From assembly GCF_963678635.1 (NCBI RefSeq), contig NC_087065.1:73729345-73793344 (forward strand): a stretch of DNA of 64,000 bases. The letters are read 5' to 3'. The DNA is from Symsagittifera roscoffensis (Eukaryota > Xenacoelomorpha > Acoela > Convolutidae). Each line of letters begins with the position of its first letter. The stretch's first letter is position 1. Shown here in pieces: positions 10,665 to 22,550 of this stretch. Below the pieces are notes generated by a model. The model saw only the letters and a program-made list of their open reading frames with translations. It was not told the origin of the DNA and ran no database searches. Both the position numbers and the translations under genes were made by a program.

Positions 10665-12281
10665 CAGTGCTGATTTAAATTAACCGGACAAAACGCAATA
10701 AACTTGAAATTTAAAATCCGTTTTTCTCAAATTGCGTTCAGTTTAGGTGAAAATTTATGAAGACAAAACTTGCTTAAAATTTTAGCAGAATTAATATGGT
10801 GTAATTTATTTTGCGAAATTCGGGCCCGAAATTTTCCCCCAAAAATGGGTCATTTTGGCTTTTTTTAGTTGATCAAATATTACGCCGAAAATACCCAGTC
10901 GATCACAGACATAATTATATCAAAGTGAGCCCCTTACGTAGCCCAACAAACTTTAAAAAGGGTATAATCTCCAAAATATTGCATAGGTTAATTTATTTTT
11001 GTTTGAAAATGAAATTACTACTCATCGGAATTTACTTATTGATTGAGTCACGCTTGGAAAATTGTTTTACGTTGACATAATTCAATTAAACTTGGCATTT
11101 TGAACTAGCTAACTGTTATCTGTTATCAACAATCAGCATTCATAGAAACATTAATATGTATGAATGCACTTCTGTAAAATGTTAGAGCATTTCAAAATTT
11201 TTCCTGAAAAAAATACAAAAAAACCATCACGACCTGAACTACATTTATCGACTCTTAGAAAAAATTCTTACCCCATTGAAATTGACCCAGGCGTTCCTTC
11301 GTAATCACTATTTGCAAGTGTTTTATTCTGCATCTGAATAAACGCAGTCTCTCCATCCTTTCCCGCCAAACACTCCATTATGGCGTCATAATCTGCCTCT
11401 GAAAAGGTGGAACAGAAGTTCCATGCATAGTATGCTCCCCCAGTGAAGTCAGAATAGCCCATAGTGCATAAGATGAGGTCCACTAATTGGTCAAAGTTAG
11501 TAGATGTGGTCACAGCGCACGCCTAGCGCGAACAAAAAACAAAGAATCTAACCTCGAATCTATTCCCATTTGATACGGCGGGGGTGAGGGGGGGGGGGGG
11601 TGTATTTGAATCCTTCAAGGCAGAGAACCGAATTCGCGAAAATTAGCCCTTTTGAAATATGATGGATACGTCGCTTTGATTGTCCTTACAAGTCAAATAA
11701 TGTGCGCTCTTGTTCACATTCCGCACATCATTTGAAATTTTCTAAATTAATAGTTATTTTGCGTGTTATATTGGTATACATATGATCTTACGATGCCAAG
11801 TATGGCAAAACATCTGTTGATAACAGATAACAGTTAGCTAGTTCAAAATGCCAAGTTTAATTGAATTATGTCAACGTAAAACAATTTTCCAAGCGTGACT
11901 CAATCAATAAGTAAATTCCGATGAGTAGTAATTTCATTTTCAAACAAAAATAAATTAACTTACGCAATATTTTGGAGATTATACCCTCTTTAAAGTTTGT
12001 TGGGCTACGTAAGGGGCTCACTTTGATATAATTATGTCTGTGATCGACTGGGTATTTTCGGCGTAATATTTGATCAACTAAAAAAAGCCAAAATGACCCA
12101 TTTTTGGCGGAAAATTTCGGGCCCGAATTTCGCAAAATAAATTACACCATATTAATTCTGCTAAAATTTTAAGCAAGTTTTGTCTTCATTAGTTTTCACC
12201 TAAACTCAACCCAATTTGAGAAAAACGGATTTTAAATTTCAAGTTTAACGCGTTTTGTCCGGTTAATTTAAATCAGCACTG
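10665..12281. mobile_element. Tc1/mariner-like long-TIR element carrying a GILT exon copy
   Basis: 1,617 bp. Terminal inverted repeats of 466 bp (10665-11130 and 11816-12281) begin CAGTGCTGATTTAAATT and are flanked by TA on each side. TA duplication and CAGTG termini are Tc1/mariner hallmarks. The tandem repeat it interrupts supplies a paralogous empty site, cgaaTAtacg. The 685-bp centre has no transposase. Instead it matches DNA of the GILT locus (29478 onwards), including exon 4 with both splice sites. The 89-codon ORFs in the two repeats are mirror images and look non-coding. Confidence 0.9.
11272..11522 (-). pseudogene. GILT exon 4 copy, frameshifted, inside a transposon
   Basis: Nearly identical to the functional exon at 29616-29867, with the same acceptor (CTAG before GCGTGC) and donor (GTAAGA). 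Near 11288 one base is missing from the 'ccaagg' that encodes Pro-Trp. The conserved PWV motif is therefore lost and translation would end just after the exon. Scattered substitutions exist (for example Gly to Glu in the STFSGADY segment). It is isolated from other GILT exons, so it is a dead exon copy, unless it is spliced as an exon of something else. Confidence 0.9.
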
Positions 12282-12429
12282 TATACGTGTTCTCTAATGA
12301 TTTTTTCTCTGAAACTAATGCAGTTGTAAAAAAATCTGCTTTTCTACGTCTGCAAGAACTAACACGACGGCTCTGCTGCTCACCAGCCAAAATTAGAAAT
12401 TTCTTGAAATCTGGACTAAAAAAAGTTAA

Positions 12430-13200
12430 AGTTAAATTACTTTAAATGATTTAGGGTATATTAAAATTAAGGTAAAAAATACCCTAACATTATCTTAACT
12501 TTACCTGAAAAAAATTGTTAAAGTAAACTTTACCCTAACTGAATTGAGGTAAATTAAGTAAAATGCAAAAATTAACTTAGCTGAAAAGTTTAAGATTGAT
12601 TTTAACTAAACAGGAAAAAGGGAAAGAAAGATAAAAATTAAATTATCTCCCCAAAAGAATAAAAAGGACAAAAACAGTTTGTTTTTAACTTTAGATGCAA
12701 GCAACTTACATCAGACAAAACAACAAAAAACCAGAAGTTCATTTATGCGCTCAAAAACAAGTCAAAAAAATTACCTTAAAGCACCTTAGAACTTCAGGCA
12801 AATTTACCTTTAAACAAATTAAGCTGAAAACAATTTTACCTTTACAAATTAACGTTAAGGTATATTTGCCTTAGTTTTTACCACTAAAAATAAAAAAAGT
12901 TAAGATAAATTAACCTGAATTGTTAAGGTAAAATAACTTTAATTCTCTTCATTTTTAAGGTGTTTTTACCGTAACACTTCAGATTAAATTACTTTAAGTT
13001 TTATACTTTTTAGGTAATATTTTCAGGTAAATTAATTTTAATGTTAAAATAAATATAAGTAAAATATTTACTTTAAAATATTTACTTTAATTTTTAAGGT
13101 AATTTTTTTTTCAAATAGCTGTAAGGTATTTTCAAGGCTGATTTATTATAACTTTTAAGGTAGTTTAAATTGTTTTTAAGGTAAATTTGCTTAAAGGGTT
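12430..13200. repeat. low-complexity 'ttaaggtaaa'-rich tract
   Basis: Variants of TTAAGGTAAATT and its complement TTACCTTAA recur on both strands over about 770 bp. No regular period and no ORF of note. It probably grew by slippage of a short degenerate unit. Confidence 0.6.
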
Positions 13201-14120
13201 TATGGGTGCAAGAAATATTTCCGATATTCTCGAAGATTCTTCAAAGATTCTTTTTTCGAAGGCTCTTCAAGATATTAAGAAATCAAAGAAATTTACTAGT
13301 TTTTTTTTTTTAAAAATTGATACTAAATTTTTAGATAGACACACTAATTAGCACATAGGAACCACCAGCAACAACATATGAACCAAAGACCACAGAATTT
13401 TTTAAAAACTAGTTTTTTTACACTATTTGTGCTATACATTTCTTCGATATTTTTTTGTTCCATCCTTTCCAGATTGTAAGCTCTTACTTTCTCCTAATTT
13501 TTTATTTTTGTAAGATTGAAATAACACACACTAAAATGGTTTTTTAACGAAATGTGTTTTAAACTAATTCAATTTTTTCAAAGCTTCAGGTATAACAACT
13601 CAACAACACGTCCTGTTGGAAATTTCTGTCTCTAAACAACGTTAGCAATCACAATTTTTCGCTGAAGTTATTGTCAGGTTTTTCAAACTGATTGAAGGTA
13701 GCTAAATATCGAACTAATCTCGGCAGTTGTTTGATGATTGTTATTATTTAGAAGTTTTAGTAGTTTTGTGAGCTGAAACATTTCTTGGTATATTTTGAAG
13801 GGATTCTATGGCAGTTTATATTTGTTGGTGCTATAATTGTGATAGTTTCTGTAGGTTTTTGAGATTTTGTGATACAGATTAATTTTTTCTAATAGTTCCT
13901 AGTCGCAAAACTTCATCTTTGTTGCTCATGCTTTTAGATTCGATTGTTTTTAATGCTTCATTGTCTTCAAGATTTTTGAATTTTTTTTAATGATTTTTAC
14001 AAATTTTCCAAAAATTCTTGGTCAATCTTGCCAAAGTAGAAAAAAAATTTCCTTCATTTTTTGAAAGTTCTTCAAGATTAGACGAGGATCGCAAAGATTG
14101 TTGGGCATGGCGATCATTCC
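13201..14120. other. no feature seen
   Basis: AT-rich DNA with poly-T runs. No gene, repeat unit or transposon end could be supported. Confidence 0.5.
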
Positions 14121-14124
14121 ACTC

Positions 14125-14245
14125 AGGAGCGGATTTAGGGGGGCACGGGGAGAGGAAGCGGATTCCTTTAGCCCACCCCCTAAGGGATTTGAACCCCTGC
14201 CGACCCAAAGGGTCCCCGTTTTCTGCTATTTTGGGATATCATATT
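14125..14245 (+). mobile_element. hAT-like family fragment (family of 62587-62937)
   Basis: Contains 'aggagcggatttaggggggc' and, further on, 'gacccaaagggtccccgttttctgctattttg'. Both blocks are found in the same order in the complete copy at 62587-62937 and the copy at 28173-28566. The 3' part and the second terminus are missing. Confidence 0.7.
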
Positions 14246-14439
14246 TTCCAATTACGATAACAACCGCGTGCTATAACTAAAAATAATTTTGTTTTCATAC
14301 ATCCGGGTGAGAATTTTTTTTAATTCAAGTTTTCAATTGGTTCAATCATTTTAAACTTTGAAAAAGCCAAGAACGGTAACTTATACAAAAACATTAAAAT
14401 ATGATTTTTTTTCCAAATTCAAACTGTGCATTCTGTGCA

Positions 14440-15165
14440 TTGTAAGTGGATTCCGCAACAAGCCAAAATCAGATTTGTCGTGGAATCCGCAACTTTGCTA
14501 CTTTTCTTTGATCTTCTTCGTTGTTTTGGATTCCACAAACAAATACCCAAAACACTCTACCGCTCAAAATTGCTCCAAAAATAGGCGATTTTGCGGAATC
14601 CGCAACCGTACTTGCGGAATTTAGAACAGTTTGTGGAATCCACAAACAAATAATAAGACATTTGTATACTTAAACTGAGCTGTTGCGGATTCCGCAACTG
14701 TAAGCGGAATCCGCAACGTGTAAGTGGAATCCGCAAATTGTAAGTGAAATCCGCATTTTGTTTGCGAATTCCGTTTACATATATGTTTATGTGTAATATT
14801 GCGATTAAAGTTATATCTTTTAATTACTAATCACCAGTTGAAATACCAAACGTTTGGTCTCAATTCCCGCTCTAGCTTTTAATTGTTCATATGCAAGTTC
14901 AGTAATGAATAAAATTCTGAATCTACTTACAGTTTGCGGAATCCGCTTACATTTGCAGATTCCGCTTACATTTTGTGGAATCCGCTTACAGTTGGGGAAT
15001 CCAGAACAACTAGCTATATTCGCTTTTTGCGGAATCCGCGGCACAACAAATGTGCCGACAAAATTTACGTTACAGGTATTTGTACGTGGAATCCACGGAA
15101 GTTTTGTAAGTGGAATCCACTGACATTTTGGAACATGTTTAAAGGTTTGTCTATGGATTCCAGGA
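14440..15165. repeat. cluster of the near-palindrome TGCGGAATCCGCA
   Basis: About 18-19 occurrences of GCGGAATCCGC, its complement, or one-mismatch forms (GTGGAATCCAC, GTGGAATCCGC) lie in about 700 bp, irregularly spaced. Examples are near 14480, 14592, 14632, 14684, 14702, 14722, 14934, 14974, 15027 and 15085. Open frames on both strands here simply translate this unit (repeated RIPQ or CGIR peptides). They are not taken as genes. Confidence 0.8.
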
Positions 15166-15179
15166 TCATACAGACACAA

Positions 15180-16050
15180 AATTGTGCGATTATTCAGTGC
15201 ACAGTTTGGCCTCGTAATGTTGATTTTTTTGTTTTTGCAATTTGCTCTCATCTTGTGGAAAAATTGCTACAAAATCATTTGAAGTTTCCATCAACTGGTT
15301 TGCAAAAAAATTTGAAAAAATATCATTATGGCAAAAATGCTTCTCATGCAATTTTCATAGATGGAAATTGTCTAATAATTAATAATTATTTCCAAAAAAA
15401 TTTATTTCATTTTTTTTTGTCACCAGCCTGTTCAACTGTTCTCAAAAATCCGCAGAAATAGTTAAACTTTTTTCCTTTTGTTTTTCGAAAATGTATGAAA
15501 ATTGTATGACAAGCATTTTCTCCATACACTTGATGTATGGAATAGTATCATAAGGATTTTTGTTATATGGAATAGTATGATAAGCATTTTAGGTGTAAGA
15601 AGGTCAACCCGGGCACGAGTAATTTGAAAACCAGATTATTGTTCTGACTTTTTAACAATATATTTCCAGTATTTACTTATTTCATGTTCGACATTTCTCA
15701 AAATTCCTGCTTTATACGCTAACTTGTTCACAATATCATAATAAACAATAACCTGCAAAAGATTTCAATCTGATCCTCTTTTATTGATCAGGCAAATCAT
15801 CTGACCTTACTTTTATTGCATTTATTGTAAGGGCCCCTTAAGGTAACATAGAGTTACCTCATTTTTTAGGCTTGGTTAAGACAGACAATAAAACTTTAAT
15901 TTAAACTATCATTACCCATGCAGCTCTAGTGCGGTTATTGAAAGTACATCAATATGTCAAATACAAATTTAGACAAAAATAATGCAGTTATTGAAACCAT
16001 TCTCCATCAATACTAACATAGGAGAGCTTAGTCTTAGTTAAATCAAATAA
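15180..16050. other. no gene seen
   Basis: AT-rich. A short local repeat 'atggaatagtat.ataag.atttt' occurs twice at about 15536-15590. Nothing else is supported. Confidence 0.45.
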
Positions 16051-16054
16051 GTTA

Positions 16055-17345
16055 TAGTTACAGGACCTCAGTGGTCCACAATTGGCGATTTGCTTTCAAA
16101 AAGCTAGATCACTTTAGATAGTAACAAGGTTAGCAACTTGCTGATCAAAAAACACAGAAATTCTCACTGAAAAAATTAAAAATTGAAAAAATTGAATTTT
16201 TTTCCCGAAATTTTTTCATAATTTTCCAATTTTCTTGTTTTTTTTAAAGTAAATAACGTTAAAAGTACTACTGCTAGTGTGATCAAAGCCCTGAAAATTG
16301 GAAAAATTCAGACCAATTTTCCCGAGTTGGAGGGCCACCTTTTTTGGAATTCAAGTCATGACCATTACAGGTTTTCCTTCACGTTGTCAAACTCGGGGAA
16401 AACACACTCTACGCCATAGACACTTCGGCCATAGACACTTCGGCCACAGACACTTCGCTTCACATCGTGGATCGTCGGAACAATGATGCGCAATTTTATA
16501 TCTTCTGAAAAATCTCTCAGCCGGATGAATTGGCAATGAATTTATCATGTTCTATATGAAATACTTCCAATGAATTTTGATCGCGCAATTCAAATGAAGC
16601 ATACATTAGGTAGCATTAATTTTGCCACCATAAATTGAATATTCTTTCAATATCCTTAGTCGATTTAGGGGGGGGGGTTAGAGTTTTTATAAACTAACTT
16701 TTAATATAGCCAAGTTAGTATAGCCAATAAGTTCGTTCAAAATAACCGTATTACTAAAGAGAATTGGATTAAAGTAATAATACCTAGATAGTAATTAATA
16801 CATAGATAGTAATTAATAGCATACAAATGCAATCCCACTTTGTTCTTTTTTGGTTCTTTTGGTTTCTTTGATCGTTTCAACAAAATTTTAACCTGATTAA
16901 AAACTTTTTTTGGGCTACAGAAACCTACACACACCAAATTGTGTGCCTATCCCTTGCACAGTTTGTCCTTGTAATGGCGCGTGCTGTCTCTGATCATTAG
17001 TGAAATTTCAGACCAACAATATTCTGGCAATTTTGGGTCATCATAATAACAAGCTTTTTTAAATTACTTTTTAACTAAAATCAAAGTCTGGGCTGATCGT
17101 GCATCAAAACTCATCCCTGATTCAGCATTACTACATAATAGCTTAATTTGAAATTTTGAATAATAAAAAAAGTCTTTGCAAATTAAGCACTGCATCTTTC
17201 TTAGCTCAGGGAATTTTGTCAAAAATTCGTAAGCAATCTGTTTAAAGCTTGTCAAATTCAATTTTGAGCAACAATTTTTTGTAAACGTTTCGTAAATCGA
17301 GCATAAACAATTCTAGAGAATTTCTCTCGTTTTTAATTTTTTTTA
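16055..17345. repeat. tandem duplication, first copy (about 1.28 kb)
   Basis: Runs from 'ggacctcagtggtccacaatt' to the 'aaaatgtacgttttta' block and is repeated at 17888-19150 in the same order. Both copies contain a small array of the 15-mer 'ccatagacacttcgg' (16415-16458 here). There is no convincing gene. Copies differ by many small changes. Confidence 0.85.
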
Positions 17346-17382
17346 AAATGTACGTTTTTATTTTAAAAAACAAACAAGAACC

Positions 17383-17887
17383 CTGAAGTTTCCGGCAGCC
17401 TTTTAAGACTTATGTAGCAGTAATAACATTAAAAAAAATAAATGTAATTAAAAAAAAAATTAAAAAAAATCTAAAATTTGAATTTTTTTTGAAAATCATC
17501 CCCCACGGGCCATATAAAGTACAAAAGAATAGAATTCGCGCCTTGTAACAAATCAATTATGGCAAATAAGCTTCTTTTTATCAATTTGGAACGATTTCTA
17601 AGACGGATTAAATCTCAGCTTACGCGTTAATAGCGCGAAATTTATCGCGCGTTTATTGTTCCAAATTGGCCGAATTGGCAGTCTTTAAACGCCATAACTT
17701 TACGGAAAACAATCACAGGTGAAATATTTTTTCAAATTTAAGCTCAAAACAAGAATATTTTTTGAAAGATATTTAAAAAATGTGTCAAAAATGGTTAGTT
17801 CAAAGTCGAAAATTGTCTGAAGAAAAAAAAACCAACCCCGAGCAGAATTATTCCGTTACTTTCGTATCGAAAGTCGGAACACTAAAT
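17383..17887 (-). mobile_element. Helentron-like family P copy
   Basis: Family P landmarks are all present: 'gccggcagccttttaag' near the 3' end, the central palindrome at about 17620-17655 and 'ttccgttactttcgtatcgaaagtcggaac' at the 5' end. The terminal hairpin has decayed ('gaaccctgaagtttcc'). It separates the two copies of the 1.28-kb duplication. Confidence 0.7.
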
Positions 17888-19150
17888 AATAGTTAACGGA
17901 CCTCAGTGGTCCACAATTGGCGATTGGCTTTCAAAAAGCTAGATCACTTTAGATATAGCAAGGTTAGCCGCTCGCTGATCAAAAACACAAAATTTCTGAC
18001 TTCAATGGTCTTCTTAAAAAATCGAAAATAAGGGAAGAAAATTTGAAATTGAAAAATTAAAACCTGTTTTTAAAAAATTTTGTTTTTTTTCCATATTGCT
18101 TGTTAATTTTTAAAGAAAATAACGTTCAAAGTACTGTTAACATGAGCTGAATGTCATCAAAACTGAGACTATTGCAAGCTTTCTTTTGTCTTAGCGTTTT
18201 CAAACTAGGGGAAAACACACTTACGCCATGGACACTTCGGTCATAGACAGTTCGGCTATAGACACTTTGGCCATAGACACTTCGCTTCACGTTCGCTTCT
18301 CGGAACAATAATGCACATTTTTATATCCACTGAAAAATCTCTCAGCCGGATTATTTGGCAGTGAATGTATCATATTCTATATGAAATACTTGCAATGCAT
18401 TTTGAACGCGCAATTCAGTTGAAGCATACATTAGGTATAATTTATTTTACCACAGAAAATTAACCATTCTTTCAAATCCCTAATCGATTTAGGAGGGGGC
18501 GGGGGTAAAGTTTTTATAAACTAACTTTTAGTATAGCCTAGGTTTGTTCAAAATTAACCGTATCACTAAAAAAAATGAATTTAACTAATAATCTAGGTAA
18601 TTAGTAGCATAAAAATGCGATTCCACTTTGTTCTTTTTTTGTTTTTTTGGTTTCTTTGATTGTTTCGACAAAATTTTAACATGATTAAAAACGTTATCTG
18701 GGCTACAGAAACCTGCGCACACCAACATGTGCGCCTATCCATCGTACAGTTTGCCCTTGTAATGGTGCGTGCTTGTAATGGTACGTGCTATATTCTGCAT
18801 GCTGTAATGGTGCGAACTATATTCTGATGATTTTGGGTTATAATAACCAGATTTTTAACGAAATTCGAAGTCTGGACTAGTCTTGCATCAAAATTCATCT
18901 CTGATTCAGCATTACTACATGATAGCTTCATTTGAAGTGTTGAATGATATATAAGTCCTTGCTAATTAAGCACTGCATCTTTCTTAGCACAGTGAATTTC
19001 GTCAAAAATTCGTGAAAAATTTGTTTAAAGCTTGTCAAATTCAATTCTATGCAACAATTTTTGTAAATTTTCGGTTAGCCGAGCAGAAACTATTTTAGAG
19101 AATTTTTTCATCTTTTTTTTAGTTTTTTAAAAATGTATGTTTTTATTTTA
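17888..19150. repeat. tandem duplication, second copy
   Basis: Matches 16055-17345. The 'ccatagacacttcgg' array lies at about 18227-18290. A local expansion 'gtaatggtgcgtgct' occurs at about 18757-18810 and is absent from the first copy. Confidence 0.85.
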
Positions 19151-19344
19151 AAAAACAAAAAACAATTTTTTTTCATCAGACGAGCTATAGACGTTCTCGC
19201 AAGAAGCTAGGAAAATTTCAATTCAGTGGAAGTATGTCTCCTTCTTTTGTCTGAAAGCATGTCTGCCAGTGAAAGTATGTCTGAGGTACAATTAACATGT
19301 TCGTAATTATTGTTCCAACTACAGAAAATGGACATCAAAGTGTG

Positions 19345-20354
19345 GGGACCGATCGTTCAGCAGACCAATCTTTTAGCATAAAAAAAGAAAACTGAGTCTT
19401 TTAGCAGACTTTGATTGACAGGCAATTAGCTGGGGGCTGGGGCGCCAGTAAGTCTGGGTTGAGCATCATTATTTCACGCTTTGTAAACAAAACTTGAATT
19501 CAATTTAGCAACTTCCAAACTTAATCTCAGTTAATTCTAAATGAACTTCTCAAAAATTCAAGGCAAAAATTTGGGAGAAAACCTATTAAGCAATGATTTT
19601 CTGTTCAAAAAAAACCGGAAAAAAGGATTTGGTCAATATTACAAATTTATTGAGTTGGATCTACACTTTCGTTTGATTTACAGAAAAACATTATTATAAA
19701 TTTGCCTTCTAGCCATAATCATTTACCGCCCCAAGATGAATTAGCTGATCAAAAATTTTGCAAAAAAAATTAAGAAAAAGCTTGAAACCGATCCTACCAC
19801 GAACCTGAAAAACCTGTATCAAAACGAATTGCAAGATTTTTCTAACGAATTGCTGAACGAGGACGAAAAAGAAAATTTTTCGCCCTCAATTTACAAAAAG
19901 TCTGTCAAGTTATGACCCAGAATAAAAATTTTGCCTAAATCTCCTAAACTTTTCGCGGATATCAGAATTGATCCACCATCGTCTATGACATTGAGTAAAA
20001 GACTATTCTTATTATATCAAGAAAGCAAAAATTTGATTTTTGCGACCAACTTTGATCTAAAATTTTTGGCTTTACCAAAAAACTGTCTTGCTGATGGAAC
20101 TTTTAAGACGGCTCCACCTCCATTTCACCAAATTTACACCATATTTGGGTCATTTTATGTTCAACTTGTTACTTCCGTTTATTTTTGTCTTATATGCCTT
20201 GATAAATATGCTGTGAATTCATAAAACTCAAAAACCTGCCTTTTTGAGCTTTTTTTATCTGAATAAACAATGAGGCTTTTTGATTGGTCGATTTTAAAGA
20301 GTGCTAAAAAACCGGTCTTCTAAAAAACCGGTCTGCTAAGATCCCTAGCACCTT
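19345..20354 (+). mobile_element. Mutator-like element, unit 1
   Basis: Flanked by an 8-bp direct repeat AAAGTGTG (19337-19344, 20355-20362). Ends are GGGACCGATCGTTCAGCAGACC-like and inverted GGTCTGCTAAGATCCC; these share GATC-TT-AGCAGACC as an imperfect inverted repeat. It contains a degraded fragment of a FLYWCH/MULE-type protein. The duplication is 8 bp, slightly short of the usual 9 bp for Mutator. Confidence 0.75.
19725..20224 (+). pseudogene. FLYWCH/MULE transposase fragment, unit 1
   Basis: Similar to the fragments in units 2 and 3. An extra A in the run near 19765 shifts the frame in the first part. The second part (19931-20224) reads LPKNCLADGTFKTAPPPFHQ, the block that follows the FLYWCH finger in many Mutator-type transposases. 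No catalytic DDE core is present. Confidence 0.75.
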
Positions 20355-20945
20355 AAAGTGTGTTTCAGTTTGTTTCCCCACGCAAAATCAGAAACCACAA
20401 ATAATTGTTAGATTGAGATGAATTAATTTTGGTATAAAATAGTAGTTTTTCCAGTTTTTTCAGTCGTTATTTGAATAAAAGTTCAAAAATTTTTTGGCAA
20501 ATTCTCAGTGTATAAGATGAATGTTTCGAAGCTTTTGCCTTTTATGTAATTTTGAGCAAGTAAAAAACCTTGTAAGTAGTAAAAAACTTGATTCTCTTCC
20601 ATAAAAAATTCGAAGCTTTAATTAGCACATCCTTGCAATATAAATTTTCATTTAGAAAAACTGCTTTTTTGAAGAAAAAAAATTATTTTGTTATGAATGT
20701 TTTTTTAAATTCATTTTAGTGTTTTCTCATCACACCAAACAATTACAAAACAAGTAAAAGATATGTTATTTTAGGTCAGAACTTTCTATAGACGTTCTCG
20801 CAAGAAGCTAGGAAAATTTCAATTCAATGGAAGTATGTCTGCTTCTTTTGTCTGAAAGCATGTCTGCCAGTGAAAGTGTGTCTGAGGTACAATCAACATG
20901 TTCGTAATTATTGTTCCAACTACATAAAATGGACATCAAAGTGTG

Positions 20946-21959
20946 GGGACCGATCGTTCAGCAGACCAATCTTTTAGCATAAAAAATGAAAACTGAGTCT
21001 TTTAGCAGACTTTGATTGACAGGCAATTCGCTGGGGGCTGGGGCGCCAGTAAGTCTGGGTTGAGCATCATTATTTCACGCTTTGTAAACAAAACTTGAAT
21101 TCAATTTAGCAACTTCCAAACTTAATCTCAGTTAATTCTAAATGAACTTCTCAAAAATTCAAGGCAAAAATTTGGGAGAAAACCTATTAAGCAATGATTT
21201 TCAAAAATTTTCAAAAAAAATCGGAAAAAAGGATTTGGTCAATATTACAAATTTATTGAGTTGGATCTACACTTTCGTTTGATTTACAGAAAAACATTAT
21301 TATAATTTTGCTTTCTAGCCATAATCATTTACCGCCCCAAGATGAATTAGCTGATCAAAAATTTTGCAAAAAAATTAAGAAAAAGCTTGAAACCGATCCT
21401 ACCACGAACCTGAAAAACCTGTATCAAAACGAATTGCAAGATTTTTCTAACGAATTGTTGAACGAGGACGAAAAAGAAAATTTTTCGCCCTCAATTTACA
21501 AAAAGTCTGTCAAGTTATGACCCAGAATAAAAATTTTGCCAAAATCTCCTAAACTTTTCGCGGATATCAGAATTGATCCACCATCGTCTATGACATTGAG
21601 TAAAAGACTATTCTTATTATATCAAGAAAGCAAAAATTTGATTTTTGCGACCAACTTTGATCTAAAATTTTTGGCTTTACCAAAAAACTGTCTTGCTGAT
21701 GGAACTTTTAAGACGGCTCCACCTCCATTTCACCAAATTTACACCATATTTGGGTCATTTTATGTTCAACTTGTTACTTCCGTTTATTTTTGTCTTATAT
21801 GCCTTGATAAATATGCTGTGAATTCATAAAACTCAAAAACCTGCCTTTTTGAGCTTTTTTTATCTGAATAAATAATGAGGCTTTTTGATTGGTCGATTTT
21901 AAAGAGTGCTAAAAAACCGGTCTTCTAAAAAACCGGTCTGCTAAGATCCCTAGCACCTT
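20946..21959 (+). mobile_element. Mutator-like element, unit 2
   Basis: Same element and same AAAGTGTG flanks (20938-20945, 21960-21967) as in unit 1. It was multiplied with the tandem unit and did not insert independently. Confidence 0.75.
21308..21829 (+). pseudogene. FLYWCH/MULE transposase fragment, unit 2
   Basis: A single frame interrupted only by TGA at 21518-21520. The first half begins SSHNHLPPQDEL, matching the tail of a FLYWCH finger (HNH.P), then LYQNEL. The second half reads PKSPKLFADIR and then CLADGTFKTAPPPFHQIYTI. Order and spacing fit Mutator-type transposases, truncated before the catalytic core. The same TGA is in all three units, so it predates the amplification. A spliced or read-through product cannot be excluded, but truncation on both sides argues for a pseudogene. 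Confidence 0.8.
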
Positions 21960-22550
21960 AAAGTGTGTTTCAGTTTGTTTCCCCACGCAAAATCAAAAAC
22001 CACAAATAATTGTTAGATTGAGATGAATTAATTTTGGTATAAAATAGTAGTTTTTCCAGTTTTTTCAGTCGTTATTTGAATGAAAGTTCAAAAGTTTTTT
22101 GGCAAATTCTCAGTGTATAAGATGAATGTTTCGAAGCTTTTGCCTTTTATGTAATTTTGAGCAAGTAAAAAACCTTGTAAGTAGTAAAAAACTTGATTCT
22201 CTTCCATAAAAAATTCGAAGCTTTAATTAGCACATCCTTGCAATATAAATTTCCATTTAGAAAAACTGCTTTTTTGAAGAAAAAAAATTATTTTGTTATG
22301 AATGTTTTTTTAAATTCATTTTAGTGTTTTCTCATTACACCAAACAATTACAAAACAAGTAAAAGATATGTTATATTAGGTCGGAACTTTCTATAGACGT
22401 TCTCGCAAGAAGCTAGGAAAATTTCAATTCAATGGAAGTATGTCTGCTTCTTTTGTCTGAAAGCATGTCTGCCAGTGAAAGTATGTCTGAGGTACAATCA
22501 ACATGTTCGTAATTATTGTTCCAACTACAGAAAATGGACATCAAAGTGTG

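Noticed and set aside
10811-12135. Two 89-codon ORFs (10811-11080 plus, 11866-12135 minus) nearly identical in sequence
   Set aside because: They are mirror images inside the 466-bp inverted repeats. Their similarity follows from the repeat, and no domain or codon signal supports a protein.
14820-15461. Long ORFs with repeated RIPQ and CGIR peptides as a repeat protein
   Set aside because: They appear on both strands because the DNA motif is near-palindromic. The repetition is a DNA property.
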